From Gnetum montanum (Eukaryota > Streptophyta > Gnetopsida > Gnetales > Gnetaceae), in contig MNCI01026687.1 in the NCBI GenBank assembly GCA_015680685.1, positions 1-64,000 on the forward strand: a stretch of 64,000 nt of DNA. The letters run 5' to 3'. A model generated the notes under the pieces. The model had not been told where the DNA came from and did no database searches. It saw only the letters and a list, made by a program, of their open reading frames with translations. The translations under genes and the position numbers were made by a program. Position 1 is the stretch's first letter. Every line of letters starts with the position of its first letter. Of this stretch, positions 1 to 9,994 are shown one piece after another.

Positions 1-491
1 TGTTATTTACTGCTTTCTTAGTTAATCTCTCTTCACCCTAAACTCTTGTTAAAATGCGGAATGAGTACGACTTGATTATGAGCATTTAAGTGTGACTACT
101 TGGCAACGTAGTAGCGTACCTAGGATCTATGCTTGGTAATCCCAATGGTAGTCATGCACGAGGTCCAAGATGTGTATGGATGATTAAGGAATGGATGCTC
201 ATCGCACTTAGGCTAGTTTAGATTCTCTCTCACACTTCTCTCTTAGCTTAGTTAATATTATCTTCCATTTCCTTCAGGAGTAGCATTAGTATAGAAACAT
301 ATCATACACCTCATTTTGGACTAAGCCATACATGACAAAGTTAATACTAGTCCAAATGGGAAGACAACGAACTATGACCTAAGGATAACTATCTAGATAC
401 CACAACTAGTCCGTTTGCGGAGTTCGACTGGATTGTGCATGAAACGCTCATATTCGTATGGTTGAGTGTAGGGGTACCTTGCCACTCATCA
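1..491 (+). repeat. 3' part of a Ty3-type LTR, cut by the window edge
   Basis: This matches the U5 half of the other plus-oriented LTRs here (for example 60180-60810): the same run of motifs around 'gagtacgacttgattatgagca', then 'gtaggggtacc' and the terminal CTCATCA at 485-491. The base after 491 does not begin a tRNA-Asp primer site, so this is either the 3' LTR of an element lying to the left or a solo LTR. Its U3 and TATA box are outside the window. Confidence 0.8.
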
Positions 492-664
492 CTTCCATAG
501 AATAAAGTCTTGGGTCATATTGAATCTAATGCAGCATTTTGCTATTTCTTTATTGCAACTCATAGTGATTGGGCTTCAATCCTAATTTTGTTAGATTGTT
601 TGATAAAAAGTTTTGGTTGAACGCTTCAAGATCTATCAATATTAGTAAGAAAAAGAGATTAATA

Positions 665-1005
665 TTTTTTGAGGATACCACAACATCACCATGAGTCATG
701 ATGAATTCACCTTATTTGAACATTTACCATGGGTGGATCACGAGTCATAGTCATTGCATTAGAAGATACCCACAACTCATGGTGAAATTACCTTGAAAGA
801 GTTTTAAACCATGAAGCAACCATGAGTTATACTTGATAATTTTATATAAACCATAAGGCAAACATGAATGGTGGTTAATACCATGTCCTGACCATGGATC
901 ATGGTGATTTACCACAAGGAAAATTGATCTTTGCAATACCATGAGTCGTGGTCTAAAAACTTGCAATACCACAACTTGACCACAAGTTGTGGTCAAACTG
1001 ATTTT
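665..1005. repeat. array of diverged palindromic CCATG/CATGG repeats
   Basis: Variants of 'accatgagtcatggt' recur about every 30-45 bases: 688-704, around 727, 770, 810, 880-905 and 937-955, and finally a longer inverted repeat in which 'ccacaacttg' pairs with 'caagttgtgg' near 970-992. The units differ from one another and flip orientation. An 81-residue minus-strand reading frame here (751-996) is only the translation of the repeat. The array ends where the LINE relic begins. The class is unknown; it could be a decayed satellite, or the U3 palindrome array of an unrecognised LTR. Confidence 0.55.
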
Positions 1006-1007
1006 TA

Positions 1008-3900
1008 GTTTTTAGGCAAAGATATTGTAGAATTATTAGCAAAAGGATTCATATTTATTTGTAGAGATTTTAATGCAAGGATAGGTTTAGAGTAAACAAA
1101 AATTTTTCAATGGCAACATACTATTAGTAGGTTAGATATTATTGAAGATCATAATTGGGCCTAATATTCTATAGATATTACTATTAATAGGATGGACCAA
1201 CAACTATTAGAATGGACAAAAAATTTTGATCTTTTGGTTTGCAATGGACTTGCCAGATTTTCTCAATCTTTATTATTTACTTTCACACAACCTTAAGGTA
1301 ACTCTTGCATTAATTTACTTTTGCATTCTTATGAAGATATTGATTTTATTTAAAAGTTGAAAGTTGGAGAAGATTTAGTGAAGTCTTGCCATCATCATGT
1401 TAAGTTTTTATTGCAAATTACAATTGTTTCTCAGACAATGAAAAATAAGAATAGCAAAAAAATGTCAGCACAAACTTACCCCAACAGTCAAGGTAAAATA
1501 TAGAAATGCAACACATAACAAATGAGCTCTTGAAAGATGACATAAGAAGCTTCAAAATTTTTTTCTTAAAACAACTAAGAAACTATGCATTCACAACAAT
1601 AAGGTGTTTAGAAGACTTGGCTTGATGAGGATTGTATGCAAGCTAGGTAAAATATTAAGAATACAAATACGAATCACAAACAAAGTTTAGTTAAGATATA
1701 TAAATGCTTGCTTAGAACCAAGAGAAGGAAATTTATGAGGGAATAGTAAGAAAAATTCTTACATAATTAAAAAGGAACCTAGAGAGTTTTGGTAGTGTTT
1801 TCATCATAAAGCCTATTCATCATTTAAATTTTCCTTTTAAGATATTTGCTCATTTTACAATAAGTTACTTACAGAACAAGATGATAATTCTACTACTATT
1901 ATATAGTAAGCATCTCTCTACTTTACTCTTGAGGAAGTCATAGAGGGTATTAAAAAGCTAGCATCTGGCAAAGGTGTAGATTTGGATTATTTATATATAG
2001 AATTATTAAAGTGGATAGGATATGCTATCCATAGAGAAATTTGGCACAAATTAAATTCAACAACAGAACAAGGCTTAAATAAACATTGAAAAACTAGTAA
2101 AGATATATTGTTATATAAAAAAGGGGATAAATATAATTTGACTAACTATCAAATGATCTTTGTGAGTCATATTTTTGCTAAGTTGATGGGTAATTTACTA
2201 GAAAAGAGAATCGATTCTTTGGATAAAGATAATTAGGTTAGGGTAAGATGTTAAGCAAGTTTCAAACAAAGTTACTCTACTATTGATCCCTTAGTTACTC
2301 TTAGACACTACATGGAGTTTGCAAAAATTCCTAATAAAAAAGTTTTTATTTATTTATATTGATTTTGCAAAAGCATAAGATTCAGTAATCCATACAAAAC
2401 TATGGTTGTGCTTGCATAAAATTGGCCTTTAGATTTAATTGCAACAAATCAAAGATTGTATGAGGAGGTTATTATTGAAATTACATACAGTAATTCAAAG
2501 GAGAAACTTCAATTCTAGAGAAAAATTGAAGTTAAGCAAGGTTGTCCACTTTCTCTAGCTCTCTTTGATCTCTTTATTTATGAAATATAGGAATGGTTAT
2601 GTAATGGGAAAGATAGTTATGCTATCAAAATTGGATCCCAAGTAGTGAATATTTTTTTATATGTAGATGATGTTGCCTTAATTTCCACTGATGTAGGATA
2701 TATGTAAAATATGTTGCAAAATTTAGAAAATTATTGTCATTCATTTGGTCTTCAAGTGAAGTAGATAAAACCAAACTAATTCTTTAGGGTACAAGAAATA
2801 ACTATTATAGTTTCCATTTTGGAGGTACTAATGTGTCAATAATAGATTCTTTTAAATGGGTCTAATTTATATGAACAATTATATGTGAGGGAAGTGCATC
2901 CAAAGAAAAATAGTAGGAAGTTTTAAGGCTTTATATGCTTTCAAAAAAAAGTGCAAGGATTTAAGCCTCTAGGCTTGGAAGTTTAGAAAACAAAATTTTT
3001 AGATTATCATCTATCCTACTGTATTATATGAATGTGTTATTTAGGAACCTAGACTTAGTACTAAACTTTGGAAAGATATTGAAAGAGTATAAAAAAAATT
3101 TTCTTCTTGATGAATTAAAGGTAAATATGTAAACACCTTACTCAATGTTATTATGTAAATATGATTTATTACCTTTAGAAGCAGAAGCATTGCACTAATT
3201 CATTACATACACTTATAGCTTGCATATCTCAAGGCAAGAAAAATTCTCTAAAGTAGTTCTAGAGGATTTGCATGACCATGGTTGGTATTTTCAAGTGATG
3301 CAATGGTTGAAAAAATAGAATATCTCTTGGGAGGATATGCAAAAAAATATTAAGCATATTCACCAACTAGTCAAGTAGAAAGTTATAACACATATGTGAA
3401 TTAATGTGGAAGGAAAGAGGTAGTTTTATTTACACCACATTAGATTTAATAAGCTAGATGTAGAAGCTTACTATCTCTCAGTTATTATTCCTATCAACTA
3501 TTGGAATGCTATGAGCAAGCTTCACTTAAGTTTTCATCATCTTAGAATTAAAAGTGGAAGATGGATTTGACACCCTTAAGAAGAGCACATTTGAAGGGTG
3601 TGCATATTAGGAGCCCTTGAAGATAAGTTACATGTGTTTATGTCTTGTACTATGACTACCCATTTGAGATAGAATTATAATGTTACAGTAAAAAGCTTGC
3701 ATGATTTATTTTTGATGTTCCCATTGGTTCTTGATCAATTTGTAGTGCCTATCTCTTCTTTTCAAAAAAATGAAATATCTATCCAATAAATCCTGTGGGT
3801 CTTTGAACATAATAAAGCTTTATTTCATTTCCTTTCACAAATATCTTAAATTGGTACAATCAAAAATCAATAAAATTTATACATGTAGATTCACAACAAA
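1008..3900 (+). mobile_element. LINE (L1-like) ORF2 relic: endonuclease, reverse transcriptase, zinc-binding C terminus
   Basis: Translation in shifting frames gives a LINE ORF2 in the right order. Around 1020-1100 is an endonuclease piece with 'RDFNARIG', matching the conserved GDFN box. Around 2100-2300 the RT region opens with 'KKGDKYNLTNYQMI', the usual block ahead of the fingers domain. The catalytic box is 'YVDDVALIS' at 2660-2685. Around 3541-3650 is 'SGRWI' followed by 'GALEDKLHVFMSC', the zinc-binding domain (zf-RVT type) that ends many plant LINE ORF2 proteins. There are many stops and frameshifts, so it is dead. Neither a 5' UTR nor a poly(A) tail is recognisable, so both ends are approximate. 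The fragment at 48490-48961 is the same family. Confidence 0.75.
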
Positions 3901-4304
3901 ATTCTCTATAGTCTAGAATGAATATATTAGAGTTTTTCCATTGATAAGAATGGTATATTGAATCAAACTTATAGGTGATCTTTGAACTTCTAGACTAAAT
4001 GATTTTGATGTTGGAGACCTGTAATAAATTGAAACTAAAGTGCGAGATGGATGTTAAATCAAATGCCAAACTTGTTAAGTGTGGATGATGGATGAATTTG
4101 TTGGAATTGATGATAATAAATATGATGGCTATCTTGAGTTATTGAATTTGTGCTGAAAACTTGTTTGATAACAATGAAGATTGTTGATGATGAGAAAGAA
4201 AATGCTTTATGAAATATGAACAGTTGCAATAACAAGATAATTCTTGATGAAAATTCATAACATGTGCTTTTTAATAGAAAAATAAATATAAAAATAGATA
4301 TAGT
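3901..4304. other. no recognised feature
   Basis: AT-rich sequence between the LINE relic and the next LTR. No reading frame, RNA gene or repeat could be recognised. Confidence 0.5.
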
Positions 4305-5209
4305 ATGAAATGACTAATGCATCTATAATGTTGTAGATGTTATGTTGCATCTGCATTGTAGCATCCCCTACTACAAAGCTTTTGTGTTGTAGCATCCCCT
4401 AATCCATCGCATCTGCTATGTTGTAAATGTGATGTTGCAATTATAGTAAATGCTTATAAATACAAGTCTCCCACCATGTATTTGACACCATTTGGTCATT
4501 AGTGTAGTTGAACTCTTGTAGTTTTCTCCTGTAATCTTAGCAAACAGTTAGTGAGTACCTGCGGTGTAGATTTGAGTCAATTGTACGATGTCATATGCGA
4601 GTGGCATTGTACTTGGACACATTCCATGAATAGTAATAAGATCAAGGCTGATTCATATTCATTATAGCACTTTGAATTAGAATATATTTACTTTCAATGT
4701 AATTTATTTTTCTTGTAATTAACTAATATTTACATTTCCATGCATGTTAATCAATCGATGAAATGAGTGCAACTAGTTTTGAGTGTAAACATGTATTCAC
4801 TGAGTAATCTCAACAACGTTATTGTTTGGTTTGCCTAGTAGCATAACACTTGGTAATCCCAATACCAGGTACGTAAGTTTAGGACATGTGCAGCAATTTG
4901 GGAACAGATACTCATTGCCCTTAGGATAGTTTAGGATTTCTCTTCTTATTATTAACTAGATTAAATAATTAATTTTCATATTTTCATGTAATTTAGCCGT
5001 AGCTGCACAACATCAATAATCATATGCCTCACTTTGGACTAAACCATATGTGATAAAGCTACCACTAGTCCAAGTGGAAAGATGAAAACTTATGATCAAT
5101 GCTTAATGATATAGATAACACACTATTTCCATCCATAGAATTCAATCGGAATGCACATGAATGGTTGTGATTTGTATGGTTGGGCATAGGGATACTCACC
5201 GCTCATAAA
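4305..5209 (+). repeat. diverged solo or 3' LTR of the same Ty3 superfamily
   Basis: From about 4540 the order of motifs follows the element B LTR read in reverse: 'gtgagtacctgcggtgtag', a stretch with 'cattgtacttggacacattcc', then 'taatcccaataccaggta', and an end at 'ggatactcaccgctcata' near 5209. A TATA box lies at 4455-4462 (TATAAATA). Upstream of it, instead of the GATATC palindromes of the other LTRs, there are repeats of 'ttgtagcatcccct' and 'gatgttgcatctgc' (4340-4440). No primer site follows. The left end is uncertain: another candidate start is a TGATGAG at 4188. Confidence 0.6.
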
Positions 5210-5948
5210 AAACTAATCATTATAACCATGTATGACCTTATAATTTATAGGAAATAATTGGGGACATACTTAGGATATTTGAAAATCCATTCTCCATAAT
5301 AAAAATAGGTAATTTAAGTAAAATAAAGGTGAGTTTGTGTAAAAATCAATTACATCCTCCTATTAACTTGAGAAAATCAAAAAAAAATTTGACCTTATAA
5401 CTTTGGTTTTCATGTACATGGTGGCATTGTACACTATTGTTAATACATTCAAATTTTGGATTACCTGCCTCATAATCGAACTCTCACTTTGCAAATAAAA
5501 TAATGTGATGCAAAAGCATAACATCCAAGTAATTCATATAAGGTATTATTCTTGTTTATTTCTACTTGTGATGGTTATGTAAAACATAGAAGCATTTCTC
5601 CCAATTTCTTGCAGTAATGTAAGGTGATCAAGTAGTACTTTGTTCTTTCAATGATAAAGTTCATTCAAGGATTCTCATTGGTTGCATAACTAGTTCCTTT
5701 AAGAACTTAGTATATTTGAGAGTCATAGAATCAAGGGACATTAAGAGATTTTTGGAAGTATGATTTTATCTAGGCCATAAAAATAACATTAAACATGAGT
5801 GGGAAGGTGATATTAAACCCTAAAAATAATGAATAATAATTTTAAAAATTGGAATTACATTTAGATTATCAACATAAGAGGATGGATTTTAGACATAAAA
5901 AAGAAAAAACCAAAGGTTTTTGGGATGCATTCTTAGATTTTCATGTTC
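5210..5948. other. no recognised feature (left flank of element D)
   Basis: AT-rich, with stops in all frames. It was contiguous with 13057 onward before element D inserted. Nothing assignable is visible. Confidence 0.5.
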
Positions 5949-5953
5949 ATAGT
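5949..5953. repeat. target-site duplication ATAGT, left copy (element D)
   Basis: ATAGT immediately precedes the TGATGAG terminus at 5954 and is repeated exactly at 13052-13056 just after the other LTR terminus. Five bases is the usual Ty3/gypsy duplication length. Confidence 0.9.
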
Positions 5954-6977
5954 TGATGAGTGGCGAGGTACCCCTACACTCAACCATACGAAATGAGCGT
6001 AGCACATGCGATTCAGTGAAAATCCACAGACTAAATGCCTAACGCCCCATGGAACACTTGGGGTTAATCGTTCGTTGTCTTCCCAAACTTACTTATTGTT
6101 GTCACGGTGTATGATTAAGTAAGTCCGAGGTATATGATTTTTATAGTCTTTTATGGTTTATCTCCTATGCTAAAGGGTGAAGGGTTGAAGGAACTAACTA
6201 ACTCAAACTAAGGATCTAAGTCTAAATTAACTAGCATCAGCATCCATTCCCACTTACTGTACACACCCTGAACTGTGCAACTGTGGCTACCAAACGCTAA
6301 TCATTACTGGGATTACCACACGTAACGCACGTGCTCGAAGCGGTCGTACTGAGGCACTTAACTAACCTAAGTGTGATAAGCAACCGATTCCTTGACTAGC
6401 CGTACACACTCGCAGGTGCTCGTAGCCAAGTCGTACTTACCCCACATTCTAGGAGATAAGGGTGAGAGAATCTAATTGCGATGAGTAGCCGATTCCTTGG
6501 GTATCCGTACACATTCGTCAATGCTCGTAACTAAGTCATACTCATGCCGCGTGACTAGGAAAGCAATAAATAACATTAATTAAACCTATCCATGTACTCC
6601 AAGGTTTATCCACAAAGTTCATCTTTATTGCCGTACACAACTTGCGTTCAGGTACAAAGCTGCTCGAATAAAGAGCCGTTCACTTGGGGGACTCCTACTG
6701 TAGGCACATGGAAAATATTCTATCTCTGGGGTGATCAATCCACTAAAGCTTCACTACTTCTAACTCTATCTATGAAATGAAGGGAGTGTCGCCTCTTATT
6801 TATAGATTTGGCAGTGGACCGCGATATCGTAGGGAAAGACATGATATCGCGTATGCGATATCGCATGGGATGCGATATCGCAGCGGCCGCGATAGCGCAT
6901 GGGATGCGATATCGCAGCGGCCGCGATAGCGATATTGCGTACGCGATATCGCGGCTTGTGCTAATTGCGTCTCATCA
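5954..6977 (-). repeat. element D 3' LTR
   Basis: Bounded by TGATGAG at 5954 and CTCATCA at 6971-6977. On the minus strand, U3 is only about 180 bases and holds a dense palindrome array. It is followed by the TATA box (complement at 6797-6804), then a poly(A) signal AATAAA (complement 'tttatt' near 6627-6632), then a long U5. It is longer than the other LTRs because its U3 array carries a tandem duplication. A 62-residue antisense frame at 6592-6780 recurs in the 5' LTR and is not considered a gene. Confidence 0.9.
6818..6955. repeat. U3 palindrome array (GATATCGC units) with a perfect 34-bp tandem duplication
   Basis: The self-complementary core GATATC, mostly flanked by CG, occurs repeatedly, together with GCGGCCGC (also self-complementary). 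Positions 6863-6896 and 6897-6930 are identical 34-base units. The array lies between the LTR terminus and the TATA box, where promoter or enhancer elements would be expected. It is strikingly CpG-rich against an AT-rich background. Confidence 0.85.
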
Positions 6978-6991
6978 TACCCCCATGACTA
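6978..6991 (-). promoter_or_regulatory. polypurine tract (plus-strand primer) of element D
   Basis: On the minus strand this reads 'agtcatgggggta', flush against the 3' LTR terminus. Elements A, B, E and F have the same tract at the same place. It would prime plus-strand DNA synthesis. Confidence 0.75.
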
Positions 6992-7141
6992 AATGAAAAC
7001 TCATCCTCGAGTTCCTTACAATAATATCGGGAAGGTATGGAATTATTGAGGGGAATGGAACTAATGGGATGACATGTGAACGGATCATTATTACAAGACT
7101 TGACAAAATTGGTATTCATGACAACAAGGGTGAACACCTTA

Positions 7142-7576
7142 TTACAATGACATCAGCCTTTGTTGGTAGCTTGAGAGAAAGAGAGAGATAGAAAGAAGTG
7201 TTGCTACTGCCAATGCCAAGATTGCGCTTTTCATTGTCCATCCATAAGCGCGCCATCGATCTTGCTTCTTACATAGCTGCTTCAGCGCTGCTCCATTCCA
7301 AGTGTTTTTCTCCAGCTCCAGATTCAATCTGTTGTTTGCATGATCACCATCTGCACACACAACATAATCATATATTAGCAAGTGTAATTGAATCATCATG
7401 TAATTAATACCTTGCTTCGGTGTAAGTCCATTGGCTAGGTTGTGGTATGGCTGATATGGACCTAGAAAGATGTTACTGATAACTACCAAAGATATAGGGG
7501 TTAGGAAGAAAATCAAAAATTTTGGGGCTAGGAGAAAATCGAGAAAAGTGGGCCCCGTACCCCCATGACTAATCAC
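7142..7576 (-). CDS. 144-residue open frame of unknown function in the 3' region
   Basis: Minus-strand frame opening with a hydrophobic stretch ('FLLAPKFLIFFLTPISLVV') and ending with another ('AILALAVATLLSISLFLS'). Element A has a homologous frame at 59293-59667 (124 residues), but the downstream half there has slipped frame, so conservation as a protein is doubtful. The splice-acceptor-like site at 7351 falls in its middle; the C-terminal half alone could be an exon encoding a short peptide with a membrane segment. Equally it may be chance. I do not recognise any family. Confidence 0.2.
   Translation of the reverse strand: MISHGGTGPTFLDFLLAPKFLIFFLTPISLVVISNIFLGPYQPYHNLANGLTPKQGINYMMIQLHLLIYDYVVCADGDHANNRLNLELEKNTWNGAALKQLCKKQDRWRAYGWTMKSAILALAVATLLSISLFLSSYQQRLMSL
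7351..7380 (-). promoter_or_regulatory. candidate 3' splice acceptor in the element D 3' region
   Basis: On the minus strand: 'ttgctaat' (branch-point-like), then a T-rich stretch, ending 'gtgtgtgcag' with AG at 7352-7351. It lies about 370 bases before the 3' LTR. Elements A, B and F have an AG-terminated site at a matching position, and in E the site is present but the AG is mutated. Confidence 0.45.
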
Positions 7577-8992
7577 GAACCTCCGGTAGCATTAGAATGA
7601 AGGAGGAAAAGGAGTAAGAAAGATAGATAAAAAGGGACAACTGAAAACATCAGTGAAACGGGTGTCAAGATGGTAATGAACAAAATAATAATTAATTGCA
7701 AAATTTTAAGCAAAAGAAGTTAACGAATGCTCCAAATAGGAATGTCAATGGGTCCTCCCCAAAGCAGGCTCATGCCCTTAATGCCCTGACAAACCCACAT
7801 TCAAAGAGTCCGTAGGCTCTGGGAATGTCCTTTGGAATAAGAGTTAAAGTCTTAACCGTAAGAATTTACCAAAAAGAAAACAATGTATCAACCAAAATAT
7901 ATACACTAATGATACAACCAGCAATGAGGTGAATAATGGAGAGAAGGATGGAGAGAGTAGAATGGAATGGAATCCTATGAACAAGGTGGTGTATAGCCCC
8001 TTATGTGGTTTATGATTAATGTGACTTGGCAAATCTCATTCCAACTCTGGCCTCAAACCAACCACTTCCAGTGACTTCGCATCAATGCATTNATTTTTTA
8101 TATTTTGTGTTTTTATGCATGAGAACCACACCATGCAAAGACTTCTTATTTTTATTGGCTCAGCTTCCAATAATTAGTAACATCGGAATGGTAAGAAAAC
8201 TCAAGAAGAAAACATCCAAGCACCCAAGTGAATGGCCAACACAAATGCATCAAGTTCCCTTGAAGTCACACCCTTTTCAAACCTTGAGTCCATCCTTAGT
8301 TTGAGAAGTACCTAGTCACCAATTCGTTAGAGTTCTTATTAGAAGGAAAATTGTACACGTCCAAGCCAAGAGAAAACATAGACTTTGATGGGTGGATAGA
8401 TGAAGTAGACTCATTGCTTGCCATATCAAAAGAACATACCTTAGTATCAACATTGTGACTTAAAGGTAAAAACCAAACATTAGCAATCAATATGAAAACA
8501 GTTCATACCATCAGTCTGAACACTTATTATGGGACAAACTTACATGGTGGATACACACACACACTCACTCAAAAAATAGAAAAGTATAACGATGTTGTAA
8601 AACAAAAATTAGAAAATTTAAAGAAATTTGTAAAACAAAAATGTGTAAAACAAAAACGTTGTAAAACAAAAACTGAAAAAGAACTGAGAGCCCCATATGA
8701 TCATCATAGGTGGCCATCTCCCCCATGACTGAGTTGTAAGGGAGAGATCCGAAATAATGAGTGTCTATTAGAATTTCTAAGAAGTGCCCAACTTCTCCCA
8801 ATTGATGATCTTAGATTCAGAGGTGGAAGTTAGCAACGCTCATGTTCCAGTGTATATATGCTTTTATTGTTAGCATGAGTTTTCTCAGTTTGTTCCATGC
8901 ATGTTTTTCTGCTCCTACAAGTAGCTGTCAACCACGGGGTGTCTACTACTTCTTGTGTGGTTACTACATACAGGCATCTTTGTTGCAGAGTT

Positions 8993-9991
8993 TCAAGGGG
9001 CACACCTATTGCATGGAGGAGATGAGCATCCCTCCATGTCATCACCCGATGAATCACTGTATGTGATGCATGGAACTTTCCTCTTCTCGATCTTTCCACA
9101 TATGTTTACCTTAGAGATTTCCAAGGAAAGATCACGGATTCCTAGGTACGTGTCTACAGTACTTAGCCACGGCCTTCCCATTATAATGGGGAAGCCCCCT
9201 TCATTGGTAACCTCAATCAACGGGAAATCGGCTGGGTATGACCACCCACACACAGTGGTAATAACATCCTCCACCAATCCTAAGGGAATGGTGATGGACT
9301 AGTCTACCAGCTCTAATTGGATGTTTCTCTTCTTAAGTTGTGGTAGGTTCCAGGCGTGATACTTCTTTTGTGAAATTAGGTTGACTTCAGAACCTAAGTT
9401 AAGAAGAGCTCGATGTGGTGCATTCCTGGTGATCTGTATATGAATTAACGGGTTCCCAGGGTCAGATAGTTTCCTGGGAAGGTGGCCCACCTTTATCCAG
9501 TCAGTTACGGTATGTGTCAACATAACCGTTTGCGTACTTAGTTGTTGGACTGAAGGGTTCTCTGAAGCATTAGTGGTTAGAGGCCTATACATGTGTCCAA
9601 CCGCTTGTTGTTGCGAGAGTTTGTTTGGGCTTTTGGCTATGAAGTAAGGTCTTCTCTTTTTATAGTTGTCAGAACCAGCAGTAGGTTGGATATTTACAGC
9701 TCTCGTAGCGTGACGTTGCTGCGGTTGAGGAGGAAGTTCCCCTTGCATTGTTGGAATAGGTTGTATGGGAACTACAGGTGGAAGAGGTGCGGGTGGAGTT
9801 AGAGGATGGGCTGAATGTGAGACATCTCCCGAAGGAGAAGGAGTCCTCCTGAAGTACTCCCAAACTTGGTAGTGGCATTGGGGAGTAGTGTGACCCATAG
9901 AGTCACCTGGAGAAACTAGTTGCTGCACATAATAATCGTAAGGATCGGGATGCCAGTAAGGGTATTGATGTGTTGGCGGTGGCATCCCCAA
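8993..9991 (-). pseudogene. aspartic protease domain of gag-protease, element D
   Basis: Continues the gag frame through a nonsense codon at 9992-9994. A proline- and glutamine-rich linker (to about 9600) precedes a retropepsin-like domain. 'ALLNLGSEVNLIS' matches the catalytic D-S/T-G box, with the aspartate changed to asparagine, so it is inactive as written. 'FPIIMGRPWLSTVD' matches the second conserved box of plant Ty3 proteases. A further stop interrupts the frame at about 9300, in the 'LVD-SITIPLG' stretch. The domain ends near 'KVPCITYSDS'. In A, E, F and G the same domain occupies the same place. Confidence 0.8.
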
Positions 9992-9994
9992 TGA

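Larger units (their letters stand above)
6992..8740 (-). other. element D 3' region between pol remnant and 3' LTR
   Basis: About 1.75 kb corresponding to the region where Athila-type elements can carry an env-like gene. No envelope-like protein is recognisable. It contains two extra polypurine-tract-like copies (7558-7570 and 8718-8730, minus strand), a splice-acceptor-like site at 7351, a 144-residue frame, and a conserved block near 7755 ('gggtcctccccaaagcaggc'). A single ambiguous base lies at 8092. A lysine- and glutamine-rich frame at 8492-8728 (plus) is low complexity and not considered a gene. Confidence 0.6.

Noticed and set aside
6592-6780. 62-codon frame 'MYSKVYPQSSSLLPYTTCVQ', also at 12723-12911 and, diverged, at 60157-59945
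   Set aside because: It is antisense within the R/U5 part of the LTR and recurs only because the LTR recurs; no sign it is a gene.
6818-6955. CRISPR-like appearance of regularly repeated palindromes
   Set aside because: No unique spacers of constant length, units are variable, the location is inside LTR U3, and the sequence is plant nuclear DNA.
8492-8728. 78-codon lysine/glutamine-rich frame
   Set aside because: Low-complexity antisense translation of the T-rich tract after pol ('gttttacacatttttg' repeats); same tract in A at 58010-58075.
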